Origin: Aequorivita vladivostokensis
Lineage (GTDB): Bacteria; Bacteroidota; Bacteroidia; Flavobacteriales; Flavobacteriaceae
DNA length: 64,000 nucleotides
Assembly (NCBI RefSeq): GCF_000952855.1
Contig: NZ_JSVU01000003.1
Span: 372,001 to 436,000, forward strand
Direction of reading: 5' to 3'
In this document: in pieces, positions 24,952 through 32,430 of the stretch
How positions within the stretch are numbered: the stretch's first letter is position 1
Layout of the letters: every line of letters starts with the position of its first letter
Program-made: the position numbers and the translations under genes
Notes under the pieces: model-generated
Told to the model about the DNA's origin: nothing
Database searches by the model: none
Seen by the model: the letters and a program-made list of their open reading frames with translations, nothing else

Positions 24952-25842
24952 TCACATAAATATACTAAACAAGATTGCAAACAAAAAAGTACTGAGCGCA
25001 ACCTTCTTTAATTCGCCATCGAGCAACATTGGTGATTTGTTTTTTAAAACGGTTTTTATGTTTAAAAGGAAAGGAATAAAAGCGATTAAGTATATAAATT
25101 GTAAGGGTTCCCGATAATTTATGATAGTGTAGAGCACAGCGCAAAGCATTCCAAAAAGCAACAGGAAAGCGTGGTATTTTTTCGCTTTTGTGGACCCCAA
25201 TTTTACGACCAAGGTAAGTTTTTTGGCAGCCGCATCGTTTTCAATGTCGCGCATATTGTTCAAATTCAGCACGGCGGTGCTGAAACAACCGATTGCCGTG
25301 GCGGGCAATAAAAGTTGCCATTGAAGCTGGTGGGTGAACAAGTAATAACTTCCCAAAACACTTAGTAACCCAAAAAACAGGAACACAAAAACATCGCCCA
25401 AACCGGAGTAACCGTAGGCTCTTTTCCCAACAGTATATTTTACCGCAGCGATGATGGAAACAATAGTTAAGTTGAAAAATATAAAGGAAATGACAAAATT
25501 TTCATTTCCGAAAGCTCTGAAAATCAAAAACGTGGCGAGAAAAAAAGTGATGATTCCGGTAATGATCATCCCAATTTTCATTTCTTTAGGTGAAATAATT
25601 CCCGAAGCTACCATACGCTTTTCGCCGTGCCTTACGGTGTCGGTGCCGCGAATGCCATCGCCGTAATCATTGGCAAAATTTGACAAAACCTGAAAACCGA
25701 TCGTAACCAATATTGCGAGCCAGAAAAGTACCGAACTATAATAGTAGTGTGAAGCCAAACCTGCACCAACAATAATTCCAGAAACCGAAAGCGGCAACGT
25801 TCGCAATCTCGCCGCGGCAAACCAAGCTTTAATTTTTGTCAT
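24952..25842 (-). CDS. menA: 1,4-Dihydroxy-2-naphthoate prenyltransferase
   Basis: 296 residues, UbiA superfamily with about eight or nine membrane helices. The two aspartate-rich motifs are NFANDYGDGIRGTD near 55-68 and NNMRDIENDAAAKK near 192-205. It attaches the polyprenyl tail to DHNA in the cytoplasmic membrane, giving demethylmenaquinone. First gene of the reverse-strand operon that continues UPF0173-menC-CPBP-menE. It diverges from the DoxX gene with 130 nt between them. Confidence 0.93.
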   Translation of the reverse strand: MTKIKAWFAAARLRTLPLSVSGIIVGAGLASHYYYSSVLFWLAILVTIGFQVLSNFANDYGDGIRGTDTVRHGEKRMVASGIISPKEMKIGMIITGIITFFLATFLIFRAFGNENFVISFIFFNLTIVSIIAAVKYTVGKRAYGYSGLGDVFVFLFFGLLSVLGSYYLFTHQLQWQLLLPATAIGCFSTAVLNLNNMRDIENDAAAKKLTLVVKLGSTKAKKYHAFLLLFGMLCAVLYTIINYREPLQFIYLIAFIPFLLNIKTVLKNKSPMLLDGELKKVALSTFLFAILFSIFM

Positions 25843-25972
25843 TCAATATTTTTTTGAAGCTGCAAAAATACGTTTTAAAAAGGGGTGTGCCAATTTTTTG
25901 AAATGGGTTACTTGCTTATTTGATTGAAATGTTTTGCTATATTCGTTTTTCATAATTTAAACAGACACAAAA

Positions 25973-26350
25973 ATGAACAACACGACCAGTTATAATTTAG
26001 GATTGCTACTACTCCGTATGGGCTTTGGTATAATGATGCTCACACACGGCATTCCGAAACTCTTAAAAATGCTTTCGGGTGATTTTTCCTTTGGCGACCC
26101 CATCGGCGTTGGCGAAACGGCAACCTTAATTTTAGCTGTGTTGTGCGAGGTGTTTTTCCCGATACTTGTAATAATTGGTTTTAAAACGCGATTGTCCGCA
26201 ATTCCCGTGATAATTACAATGGCCGTGGCTGCCTTTGTGGTTCACGCCGCAGACCCATTCGGAATTAAGGAGAAAGCTATACTATATTTAATAGGTTTTA
26301 TTGCGATTGCACTTTTGGGCGCGGGGAAATATTCGGTCGACAAAAAATGA
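25973..26350 (+). CDS. DoxX family membrane protein
   Basis: 125 residues with four membrane helices and the DoxX starts LGLLLLRMGFGIMMLTHGIPKL and the later VCEVFFPILVIIGFKTRLSAIP pattern. Small DoxX proteins are of uncertain role (thiosulfate/quinone or redox-linked). Divergent from menA. TATATTCG about 35 nt before the ATG may be the -7 box. Ends before the palindrome at 26399. Confidence 0.88.
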   Translation: MNNTTSYNLGLLLLRMGFGIMMLTHGIPKLLKMLSGDFSFGDPIGVGETATLILAVLCEVFFPILVIIGFKTRLSAIPVIITMAVAAFVVHAADPFGIKEKAILYLIGFIAIALLGAGKYSVDKK

Positions 26351-26398
26351 GTTTTCAGTCGTCGTTACTGTATAAAAAATGACCATTTTAATCAAAAT

Positions 26399-26426
26399 GT
26401 AGGCGCGCGATTAATCGCGCGCCTAC
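26399..26426. repeat. 28-bp perfect palindrome beginning GTAG and ending CTAC (REP-like)
   Basis: The 28 bases are fully self-complementary (left half GTAGGCGCGCGATT). It is GC-rich in an AT-rich spacer between the convergent DoxX and holA genes. GTAG at the base of the stem is the mark of REP elements moved by RAYT transposases. A second 28-nt hairpin with the same ends is at 62248-62275. Confidence 0.75.
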
Positions 26427-26431
26427 CAAAA

Positions 26432-27436
26432 TCAATTAAAAATTTTTACCAACAATTCCTTTAGCAAATCGCCCTGCGAAAGGTTGGCGGCACCCACGCC
26501 CTTGCTTTTCATATCTACCTCGCGGATTGCGGCAATGATGGCGCTCACCTTTTTCATTGGGTAATTTCGGGCGGCGGTTTGATAGTCTTTTATAAAGAAA
26601 GGATGAACGCCCAAAGCCTTTGCAGCATCGCCCTTGTTGGTAAGCGCGTGGTATTTCAGCAATTTTGAAAAGAAACTGTACAGCAAGGCCACCGTCATCA
26701 CCAAAGGGTTGTTTTTTGGGTTTTGCGAAAAATATTGAATAATTGCAAAAGCCTTTTTTATATCCTTTTCGCCTATTGCATTCTGAAGCTCAAAATTATT
26801 GAAATCCTTGCTGATACCGATGTTTTCCTCAATAATTTGTGGCGTAATCTGTTCGCCGGGCTTTAGAATTAATTGCAGCTTTTCAAGCTCGTTGTTTACC
26901 TTGCTTAAATCATTCCCAAGAAATTCCACCAACATTTGTGCGGCTTTTGGGGTGATTGTATAACCTTTCCCCGCGAGAACGCGCTTTATCCAGTCCGGCA
27001 CTTGGTTTTCGTAGAGTTTTTTGCTCTCAAAAAGAACCCCTGTTTTGGCAATTTCCTTGGTCAGTTTTTTGCGTTTGTCCAAGGTTTTGTATTTATAACA
27101 AAGCACCAAAACGGTTGTGGGCTGCGGGCTGAGCGCATACGGAAGCAAATTTTCTATGGTGCGCGAAAGATCCTGCGCCTCCTTTACAATAACCACCTGT
27201 TTTTCCGCCATCATTGGGTAGCGTTTGGCGTTGCTGATAATGTCTTCTACCGAAACATCACGGCCGTAAAGCACCATTTGGTTAAAACCCTTTTCTTCCT
27301 CGCTCAAAACGTTTTCCTCAATATATTTTGAAATGCCATCAATATAATACGGCTCCTCGCCCATCAAAAAGTAGATGGGTTTTGTGTTTCCGTTTTTAAT
27401 ATCGGTGATGATGGATTTTACTTTGTCGAGCGGCAT
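26432..27436 (-). CDS. holA: DNA polymerase III subunit delta
   Basis: 334 residues, normal for HolA. N-terminal AAA+-like domain I with YFLMGEEPYYIDGISKYIE near 23-41, VVIVKEAQDL near 83-92 and VLVLCYKYKTLDKRKKL near 110; domains II-III follow with NNELEKLQLIL near 187 and ending in a typical AANLSQGDLLKEL segment. It opens the beta clamp as part of the clamp loader. ATG 27436. Divergent from the HSDR_N gene across an 86-nt spacer rich in short repeats. Confidence 0.92.
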   Translation of the reverse strand: MPLDKVKSIITDIKNGNTKPIYFLMGEEPYYIDGISKYIEENVLSEEEKGFNQMVLYGRDVSVEDIISNAKRYPMMAEKQVVIVKEAQDLSRTIENLLPYALSPQPTTVLVLCYKYKTLDKRKKLTKEIAKTGVLFESKKLYENQVPDWIKRVLAGKGYTITPKAAQMLVEFLGNDLSKVNNELEKLQLILKPGEQITPQIIEENIGISKDFNNFELQNAIGEKDIKKAFAIIQYFSQNPKNNPLVMTVALLYSFFSKLLKYHALTNKGDAAKALGVHPFFIKDYQTAARNYPMKKVSAIIAAIREVDMKSKGVGAANLSQGDLLKELLVKIFN

Positions 27437-27440
27437 TGGA

Positions 27441-27516
27441 CGATTTACGATTTACGATTGAAGATTTTAGATTGAAGGAACTTAATTTTGAATTTTGAAT
27501 ATTAAATTTTGAATAT
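27441..27516. repeat. Low-complexity repeat patch (GATTTAC and TTTTGAATATT units)
   Basis: Between holA and the HSDR_N gene there are two copies of GATTTAC followed by GATTGAAGATTTTAGATTGAAG, and then two or three copies of TTTTGAAT(ATTAAA). It may contain the promoters for both genes. Confidence 0.5.
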
Positions 27517-27522
27517 TTGTAA

Positions 27523-27966
27523 ATGCAAAAACTCAACTTCCCCCAATATTCCTTTCGCTTCAAAAGTAGCGAAAATAAAACGTTGGTTTTTGATGAAATC
27601 CGAAAAAAATTCGTCGTGCTCACTCCCGAAGAATGGGTTCGTCTGCACGCTGTTCAATTTCTTCTGAAAGAAAAAAAATATCCCAAAAGCCTTATAAACG
27701 TTGAAAAACAGTTGAAGTTGAACAACACCGTAAAACGATACGACATCGTGGTTTTCAACAATGACGGGAGTATTTTTTTGATTGTGGAATGCAAAGCGCC
27801 CTCAATTGAAATTTCACAACTCACATTTGACCAAATTGCGCGGTATAATTTAGCGTTGGAAGCAGAGTATTTAATGGTTACCAACGGTTTGGGACATTAT
27901 TTCTGCCAAATGGATTTCGGGAATGAACGCTACAATTTTTTAGAAGAAATTCCCGATTATAAATAA
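27523..27966 (+). CDS. Stand-alone HSDR_N-type nuclease-fold protein
   Basis: 147 residues with the PD-(D/E)XK core of the type I restriction enzyme R N-terminal domain (PF13588-like): EEWVRLHAVQFLLKEKKYP near 39-57, RYDIVVF with the Asp near 74, and LIVECKAPS (Glu-x-Lys) near 86-94, then QIARYNLALEAEYLMVTNG. Residues needed for nuclease chemistry look intact. No methylase, specificity or helicase genes are nearby, so this is not a restriction system; single-gene homologues are widespread in flavobacteria and of unknown role. GT2 gene follows after 38 nt. Confidence 0.88.
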   Translation: MQKLNFPQYSFRFKSSENKTLVFDEIRKKFVVLTPEEWVRLHAVQFLLKEKKYPKSLINVEKQLKLNNTVKRYDIVVFNNDGSIFLIVECKAPSIEISQLTFDQIARYNLALEAEYLMVTNGLGHYFCQMDFGNERYNFLEEIPDYK

Positions 27967-27991
27967 GTCCTTAAAAAACACTTCAAAAATC

Positions 27992-27999
27992 TATCTTTA
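27992..27999 (+). promoter_or_regulatory. -7 box directly before the GT2 start codon
   Basis: TATCTTTA ends 5 nt before the GTG start at 28005. If used, the transcript would be leaderless or nearly so. Confidence 0.35.
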
Positions 28000-28004
28000 C
28001 ACCC

Positions 28005-28991
28005 GTGAAAGTAGCCGTTGTCATACTCAATTGGAATGGAAGGGATCTGTTGGAAAAATTTCTTCCCTCTGTGGTGAAGTTTTCTGCCGAAGCCACTGTC
28101 TATGTGGCCGATAATGCTTCAACTGATGATTCGATTTCGTTTATTTACGAAAATTTCCCCACGGTAAAAATCATTCAAAATAAAGTGAACGGCGGCTACG
28201 CCAAAGGTTATAACGATGCTTTAAAAAACCTTTCCGAAGACATTTTCGTTCTGTTGAACAGCGATGTGGAGGTAACCGAAAACTGGCTGCAACCAATAAT
28301 TTCAGAATTTGAAAAAGACGCTTCGGTAGTTGCGGCACAACCAAAAATCCTTGATTACAAAAACCGGGAGTATTTTGAATATGCTGGCGCGGCGGGCGGT
28401 TTTATTGACAAATACGGCTATCCGTATTGCCGCGGACGTATTTTCAACACTTTGGAAAAGGACCACGGGCAGTATAACGATACAGCCGAAATTTTCTGGG
28501 CCTCGGGAGCCTGTCTTTTTGTAAAGACCGATGCTTTTTGGCAAGCTGGCGGACTGGATGAAGACTATTTTGCACACCAAGAGGAAATTGACCTTTGCTG
28601 GCGATTGCAAGCCAAGGGCGGAAAGATACTATATGTAGGTACCTCGCAGGTATATCACGTGGGTGGCGCTACGCTGGCTGCTTTAAACCCACAGAAAACT
28701 TTTTACAATTTTCGAAACTCGCTTTTAAATCTGTTAAAAAATGCCGGTGGAGCCCAGGCCTTTTCAGCAATTTTCGTTCGAATGGTGTTGGACGCCGTTG
28801 CAGCTTTTCAGTTTTTGTTCCAAGGAAAGCCAAAACATTTTTTGGCAGTCATAAAAGCACACTTCAGTTTTTATTTTTTGGTGCCGAAATTTCTTAAAAA
28901 GAGACGCAGAAATGCTTCCAAGATGAAATATTTCAAAATAAAATCCATTGTATTTCAGCATTTTATAATGAAAAAGGAGCCGTTTCAATAG
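28005..28991 (+). CDS. Glycosyltransferase family 2
   Basis: 328 residues from GTG 28005. GT-A fold motifs: VVILNWNGRDLLEKFLPSV at the start, VADNASTDDS near 35-44, FVLLNSDVEV near 81-90 (the DxD equivalent), and CWRLQAKGGKILYVG near 199-213 with the preceding EEID pair. A C-terminal hydrophobic segment (about 265-300) may touch the membrane. Members of this rhamnosyl/dTDP-sugar type add sugars to cell-surface polysaccharide; donor and acceptor unknown. It is 38 nt after the HSDR_N gene and has no other glycan genes next to it. Confidence 0.9.
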   Translation: MKVAVVILNWNGRDLLEKFLPSVVKFSAEATVYVADNASTDDSISFIYENFPTVKIIQNKVNGGYAKGYNDALKNLSEDIFVLLNSDVEVTENWLQPIISEFEKDASVVAAQPKILDYKNREYFEYAGAAGGFIDKYGYPYCRGRIFNTLEKDHGQYNDTAEIFWASGACLFVKTDAFWQAGGLDEDYFAHQEEIDLCWRLQAKGGKILYVGTSQVYHVGGATLAALNPQKTFYNFRNSLLNLLKNAGGAQAFSAIFVRMVLDAVAAFQFLFQGKPKHFLAVIKAHFSFYFLVPKFLKKRRRNASKMKYFKIKSIVFQHFIMKKEPFQ

Positions 28992-29096
28992 CTTATAACT
29001 TAAAGTATTGTTAATCGTTTTTTAGGCGACCGCTATTTTAATAATTTTGGTTCAGATTTATTGAAATAAACAATCTAATATAACACTTAACAAATT

Positions 29097-29957
29097 ATGA
29101 AGAAACTATTGATTCTAGCAGTATGCTCCAGTTTGGCCTTTACTTCTTGCGTTTCCAAGAAGAAATACGCAGAACTTGAAGCTAAACAACAAAACACGCA
29201 GGATTTGCTGAACACGGCTACCGTTAAACTTAACGACTGCCTTACCGAAAGAGCTGCGGCAACAGCCCGCGCAAAACAACTTGAGGAGCGTTTGGCAGAC
29301 ATGAAAAAAACCAATGAGGATCTTATTCAAAGTTCAAAAGAGCTTACTATGTTGACCTCAAAAGGTGCTACCAACCTTGAAAAATCATTGGAAAGCTTAA
29401 AGGAAAAAGACCTAAAGATTACCCGTTTGCAGGACGCGCTTAACAAAAAAGATAGTGTAACCCTTGCTTTAGTAACTAGTCTTAAAAGAGAAGTGGGTAT
29501 AAACGATCCGGACATTGAGGTAAATGTTGAAAAAGGTGTAGTTTATATTTCGCTTTCAGACAAAGTTTTATTTAAGACCGGAAGCTACCAAATTTCTTCA
29601 AGAGCCAATGAAATCTTAGGAAAAGTTGCCAAAGTTATCAACGGCAAACCAGATTTTGAGGCGATGGTTGAAGGGCATACGGATAACGTACCTTACCGCA
29701 GCGGTGTTCTTTTGGACAACTGGGACTTGAGCGTAAAGCGTGCTACTGCCATAGTTAGAGCATTGCAGGATCTTGGTATTGCACCTGAAAGATTGGTGGC
29801 CGCAGGTCGTGGAGAGTACGATCCATTGGTACCAAACACAACTGCCGAGAACAGAGCAACAAACAGACGTACCCGTATCTTGGTACTACCTAAAATCGAT
29901 CAGTTCTACGATATGATTGAAAAGGAAATGAAAAACCTTGAGGCAGGCGGAAAATAA
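29097..29957 (+). CDS. OmpA family lipoprotein
   Basis: 286 residues. Lipoprotein signal MKKLLILAVCSSLAFTSC with Cys18, a coiled-coil region (about 25-135; heptads rich in Leu, Glu, Lys), then an OmpA-like domain (about 150-270) with FKTGSYQIS, EGHTDNVPY, DLSVKRATAIVRALQDLGI and the peptidoglycan-binding NRATNRRTRI. It should be held in the outer membrane by its lipid and grip peptidoglycan. TAATTTTG at 29042-29049 is an exact -7 box. Ends at a terminator at 29978. Confidence 0.92.
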   Translation: MKKLLILAVCSSLAFTSCVSKKKYAELEAKQQNTQDLLNTATVKLNDCLTERAAATARAKQLEERLADMKKTNEDLIQSSKELTMLTSKGATNLEKSLESLKEKDLKITRLQDALNKKDSVTLALVTSLKREVGINDPDIEVNVEKGVVYISLSDKVLFKTGSYQISSRANEILGKVAKVINGKPDFEAMVEGHTDNVPYRSGVLLDNWDLSVKRATAIVRALQDLGIAPERLVAAGRGEYDPLVPNTTAENRATNRRTRILVLPKIDQFYDMIEKEMKNLEAGGK

Positions 29958-29977
29958 AATCTGAATGCCAATAATAC

Positions 29978-30006
29978 AAACCCGGTCCAAACAGGCCGGG
30001 TTTTTT
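29978..30006 (+). terminator. Rho-independent terminator of the OmpA-like gene
   Basis: GC-rich hairpin AACCCGG...CCGGGTT with the loop around 29986-29993, followed by six or more T (30001-30006). It lies 20 nt after the stop. Confidence 0.9.
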
Positions 30007-30087
30007 ATTGGTTCATCAAATCAATCTTTTGAAAGGTTTTCGTATCTTGGATATGAATATTAAACCTTATTAAATATTTACGAAGAA

Positions 30088-30423
30088 ATGGAAGAATTCA
30101 AAACAAATTGGACCCGCGAGGAGCTTAAGGCGTATATTTTACTTTATTGTGCCTATGCCAATTTTGTGGAAACCGAGGAAGAACGCAATTTTATAATGAA
30201 AAAAGTAGGTGAGGAAAAATACAGACAAATACACAAAGAGTTTGATAAGGACAACGATTATCAGCGGATACAGAAAATCCAGCATACGGTAGAGCGCTTT
30301 GATTACTCACCAACGGAAATAGACAGACTTTTTTACAACATAAAAAAAATGTTTCTCACCGATGGCGAAATCGACATCTTGGAAAAAAACATTTATCGCG
30401 GGCTACAGCATTTATTGAAATAG
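30088..30423 (+). CDS. Hypothetical helical protein (111 aa)
   Basis: 111 residues, predicted all-helical: TREELKAYILLYCAYANFVETEEERNFIMKKVGE looks like the first two helices of a TerB-like fold (LLYxAYADxxxxxxE), and FYNIKKMFLTDGEIDILEKNI resembles the second pair. I cannot be certain of this. Cytosolic. Preceded by GAAGAA at a distance suitable for weak ribosome binding. Convergent with the TsaC/Sua5 gene. Confidence 0.65.
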   Translation: MEEFKTNWTREELKAYILLYCAYANFVETEEERNFIMKKVGEEKYRQIHKEFDKDNDYQRIQKIQHTVERFDYSPTEIDRLFYNIKKMFLTDGEIDILEKNIYRGLQHLLK

Positions 30424-30427
30424 AAAA

Positions 30428-30454
30428 GTTTGCCATTATATTTCGTTGGCAAAC
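30428..30454. terminator. Hairpin between convergent genes
   Basis: Perfect 8-bp stem GTTTGCCA/TGGCAAAC with an 11-nt loop. There is no clear T-tract, so termination is only likely from its position between two 3' ends. Confidence 0.45.
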
Positions 30455-30493
30455 ACGTTGGTAAACTAATTTTTGGTCTTCCGTATTAGGTAT

Positions 30494-31111
30494 CTATAAT
30501 TCCAAACTTCCTTTTCCTTCTCTAACTACCACGGGTTCCGGCCCGGTAAGGTCTATTACGGTGGAAGCAATATTGCCGCCATAGCCGCCGTCTATAACCA
30601 GATCTACCAGATTGTCCCATTTCTCAAGTATTAGTTCCGGATCGGTGGTGTACTCAATTACCTCATCTTCGTCCTTAATGGAGGTTGAAATAATAGGATT
30701 GCCTAACTCCTGCACTATGGCCCGGGTTATGGAATTATCGGGAACGCGGATCCCCACTTCCTTTTTCTTCTTAAAAACCGACGGAAGATTGTTATTTCCC
30801 GGAAGGATAAAAGTGTAGGGGCCCGGAAGATTTCGTTTCAAAATTTTAAAGGTGGGGGTGTCTATCTGCTTCACATAATCACTCAGATTGCTTAAATCTT
30901 CACACACGAACGAGAAATTTGCCTTTTCCAGTTTCACTCCCCGCAATTGCGCCACACGTTCCATTGCGCGGTTGTTGTTTATATCGCAGCCCAGGGCATA
31001 TACAGTATCGCTCGGATAAATGATAACCCCGCCATCGCGAAGTATCTTCACAACGCGCTTAATCTCCTTTGGGTTGGGGTTTTCTTCGTAAATCTTAATA
31101 AATTCAGCCAT
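30494..31111 (-). CDS. Threonylcarbamoyl-AMP synthase (TsaC/Sua5/YrdC family)
   Basis: 205 residues, the YrdC domain alone. Motifs: LRDGGVIIYPSDTVYALGCD near 25-44, FSFVCEDLSNL near 85-95, PGPYTFILPG near 123-132 and VGIRVPDNSITRAIV near 145-160. It makes threonylcarbamoyl-AMP for the t6A base at position 37 of ANN-decoding tRNAs. The lack of the Sua5 C-terminal domain makes it TsaC-like. DUF2945 gene lies 8 nt upstream on the same strand. Confidence 0.88.
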   Translation of the reverse strand: MAEFIKIYEENPNPKEIKRVVKILRDGGVIIYPSDTVYALGCDINNNRAMERVAQLRGVKLEKANFSFVCEDLSNLSDYVKQIDTPTFKILKRNLPGPYTFILPGNNNLPSVFKKKKEVGIRVPDNSITRAIVQELGNPIISTSIKDEDEVIEYTTDPELILEKWDNLVDLVIDGGYGGNIASTVIDLTGPEPVVVREGKGSLEL

Positions 31112-31119
31112 GCTTTAGT

Positions 31120-31332
31120 TTAATTTTTTTTGGTCACTTCACTTTCAAGTTTTAGAACCTTGTCGCCATCGTTTTGTTCAATATAAAGCGCCTTATTTCC
31201 GTTATCTCCCTTTCGGGTAATCTTGCTTCCTTTAATGGTTTTTGTAATTTCTTCTGAAAAAGTTTCAATTACTTTTCCCTCGGCGTCGCCGTTGCCCCAT
31301 TTCCACGTTACTTCTGAACCCTTGCGAATCAT
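31120..31332 (-). CDS. DUF2945 (hypervirulence-associated TUDOR-like) protein
   Basis: 70 residues, all beta: VTWKWGNGDAEGKVIETF near 8-25 and DNGNKALYIEQNDGDKVLKLESEV near 42-65, as in DUF2945 small TUDOR-like domains. No signal peptide. Function unknown. First of a two-gene unit with the TsaC gene 8 nt downstream; divergent from the esterase-like gene at 31436. Confidence 0.85.
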   Translation of the reverse strand: MIRKGSEVTWKWGNGDAEGKVIETFSEEITKTIKGSKITRKGDNGNKALYIEQNDGDKVLKLESEVTKKN

Positions 31333-31435
31333 ATTTTTATTTAAAGTTACTTACATTTTTTAAAAATAGGAATAAGTTTCAAATACTTAACATAAAATCC
31401 CATTTCGAGCGTTATGGGAAAAACAAAAATTTCTT

Positions 31436-32305
31436 ATGAAAAAAATCTTCGTGCTAATCTTTCTTTTCGGAATTCAAATCCATTTCATTTCCTGTTCCAA
31501 AGATAACGATAACAATACAACCGAATCATTAGAGGAAAAAACGATGCTGAATGTTTCCTACGGAAATGATCCGCAACAAAAATACGACCTATACCTTCCC
31601 GCAGACCGATCCTCCAACAAAACGAAGGTAATCGTCCTGGTCCACGGCGGGGGTTGGACCGGAGGCGATAAGGCTGATATGGATTTCTTTATTCCCTACA
31701 TAAAATTAAGACATCCCGATCACGCAATAGTAAATGTGAACTATGTGCTTGCCGATATGGACACCCCTGCGTTTCCCAACCAATTTTTGGACGTGGATGC
31801 AATTATCAATAAACTGACCGCCGAAAAAGACGAACTTCAAATCCTTCCGGAATTTGCCATGATCGGTGCCAGTGCCGGAGCACATATTTCGCTGATGTAT
31901 GATTATGTTTATGATACAGACGATCAAGTGAAAATAGTGGGCGACATTGTGGGCCCGACAGATTTTACCGACCCATTCTATAGCGACAACCCCAATTTTC
32001 CGGTTTTGATGGCAGCCTTGGTGGACGAAAGCGCTTATCCTCCCGAAACGAATTATGCTGAAGTTTTGAGTCCCGCGCTACGGGTTTCAAACGCCAGCAG
32101 CCCTACCCTGCTTTTCTACGGAAATGCCGATCCGTTGGTTCCACTGTCAAATGGGGAAACTTTAAAAAATGCACTGAACAACTCGCAAATAGACCATAGT
32201 TTCACGGTTTATGATGGCGGCCACGGCGATTGGGCACCAAATGATATCGAAAATATGAAAGAACAGCTAAGTACCGCAGTTGATACTTATTTGGGAGTGG
32301 ATTAA
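31436..32305 (+). CDS. Alpha/beta hydrolase lipoprotein (esterase-like)
   Basis: 289 residues. Lipobox FISC with Cys20. Hydrolase fold from about 40: oxyanion motif VLVHGGGW at 67-74, nucleophile GASAG with Ser146, acid in YGNADPLVP near 229, and His in DGGHGDW near 262. This is the hormone-sensitive-lipase/BD-FAE-like arrangement, so a carboxylesterase anchored at the periplasmic face or outside of the outer membrane is likely; the substrate is unknown. Free-standing gene. A repeat-rich spacer follows. Confidence 0.88.
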   Translation: MKKIFVLIFLFGIQIHFISCSKDNDNNTTESLEEKTMLNVSYGNDPQQKYDLYLPADRSSNKTKVIVLVHGGGWTGGDKADMDFFIPYIKLRHPDHAIVNVNYVLADMDTPAFPNQFLDVDAIINKLTAEKDELQILPEFAMIGASAGAHISLMYDYVYDTDDQVKIVGDIVGPTDFTDPFYSDNPNFPVLMAALVDESAYPPETNYAEVLSPALRVSNASSPTLLFYGNADPLVPLSNGETLKNALNNSQIDHSFTVYDGGHGDWAPNDIENMKEQLSTAVDTYLGVD

Positions 32306-32308
32306 GGA

Positions 32309-32430
32309 TGCAGGGTGCTGGGTGCTGGGTGCTTAAATTTTTTTAAAGAACCTCACAAATTAATGAAATAACGAATCCCGAAGTAACAAATCCCAAATTA
32401 ACAAATCCCAAATTAACAAATCACGAATTA
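32309..32430. repeat. Two tandem-repeat blocks in one spacer
   Basis: First block (about 32311-32331): GGTGCTG in three copies. Second block (about 32370-32425): four copies of a 15-16 nt unit close to AACAAATCCCAAATT. The second block runs into the 3' end of uvrD, whose last codons use the AATTAACAATTTTC part. Confidence 0.7.

Noticed and set aside
24938-24955. GTG start for the UPF0173 gene overlapping the menA stop
   Set aside because: The extra six residues are not seen in the family, which begins at the ATG at 24937.
27523-27966. Type I restriction system
   Set aside because: Only the R-type N-terminal fold is present; no methylase, specificity or helicase genes nearby.
32370-32425. 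Possible CRISPR array
   Set aside because: The repeated unit is 15-16 nt, directly tandem without spacers, and there are no cas genes.
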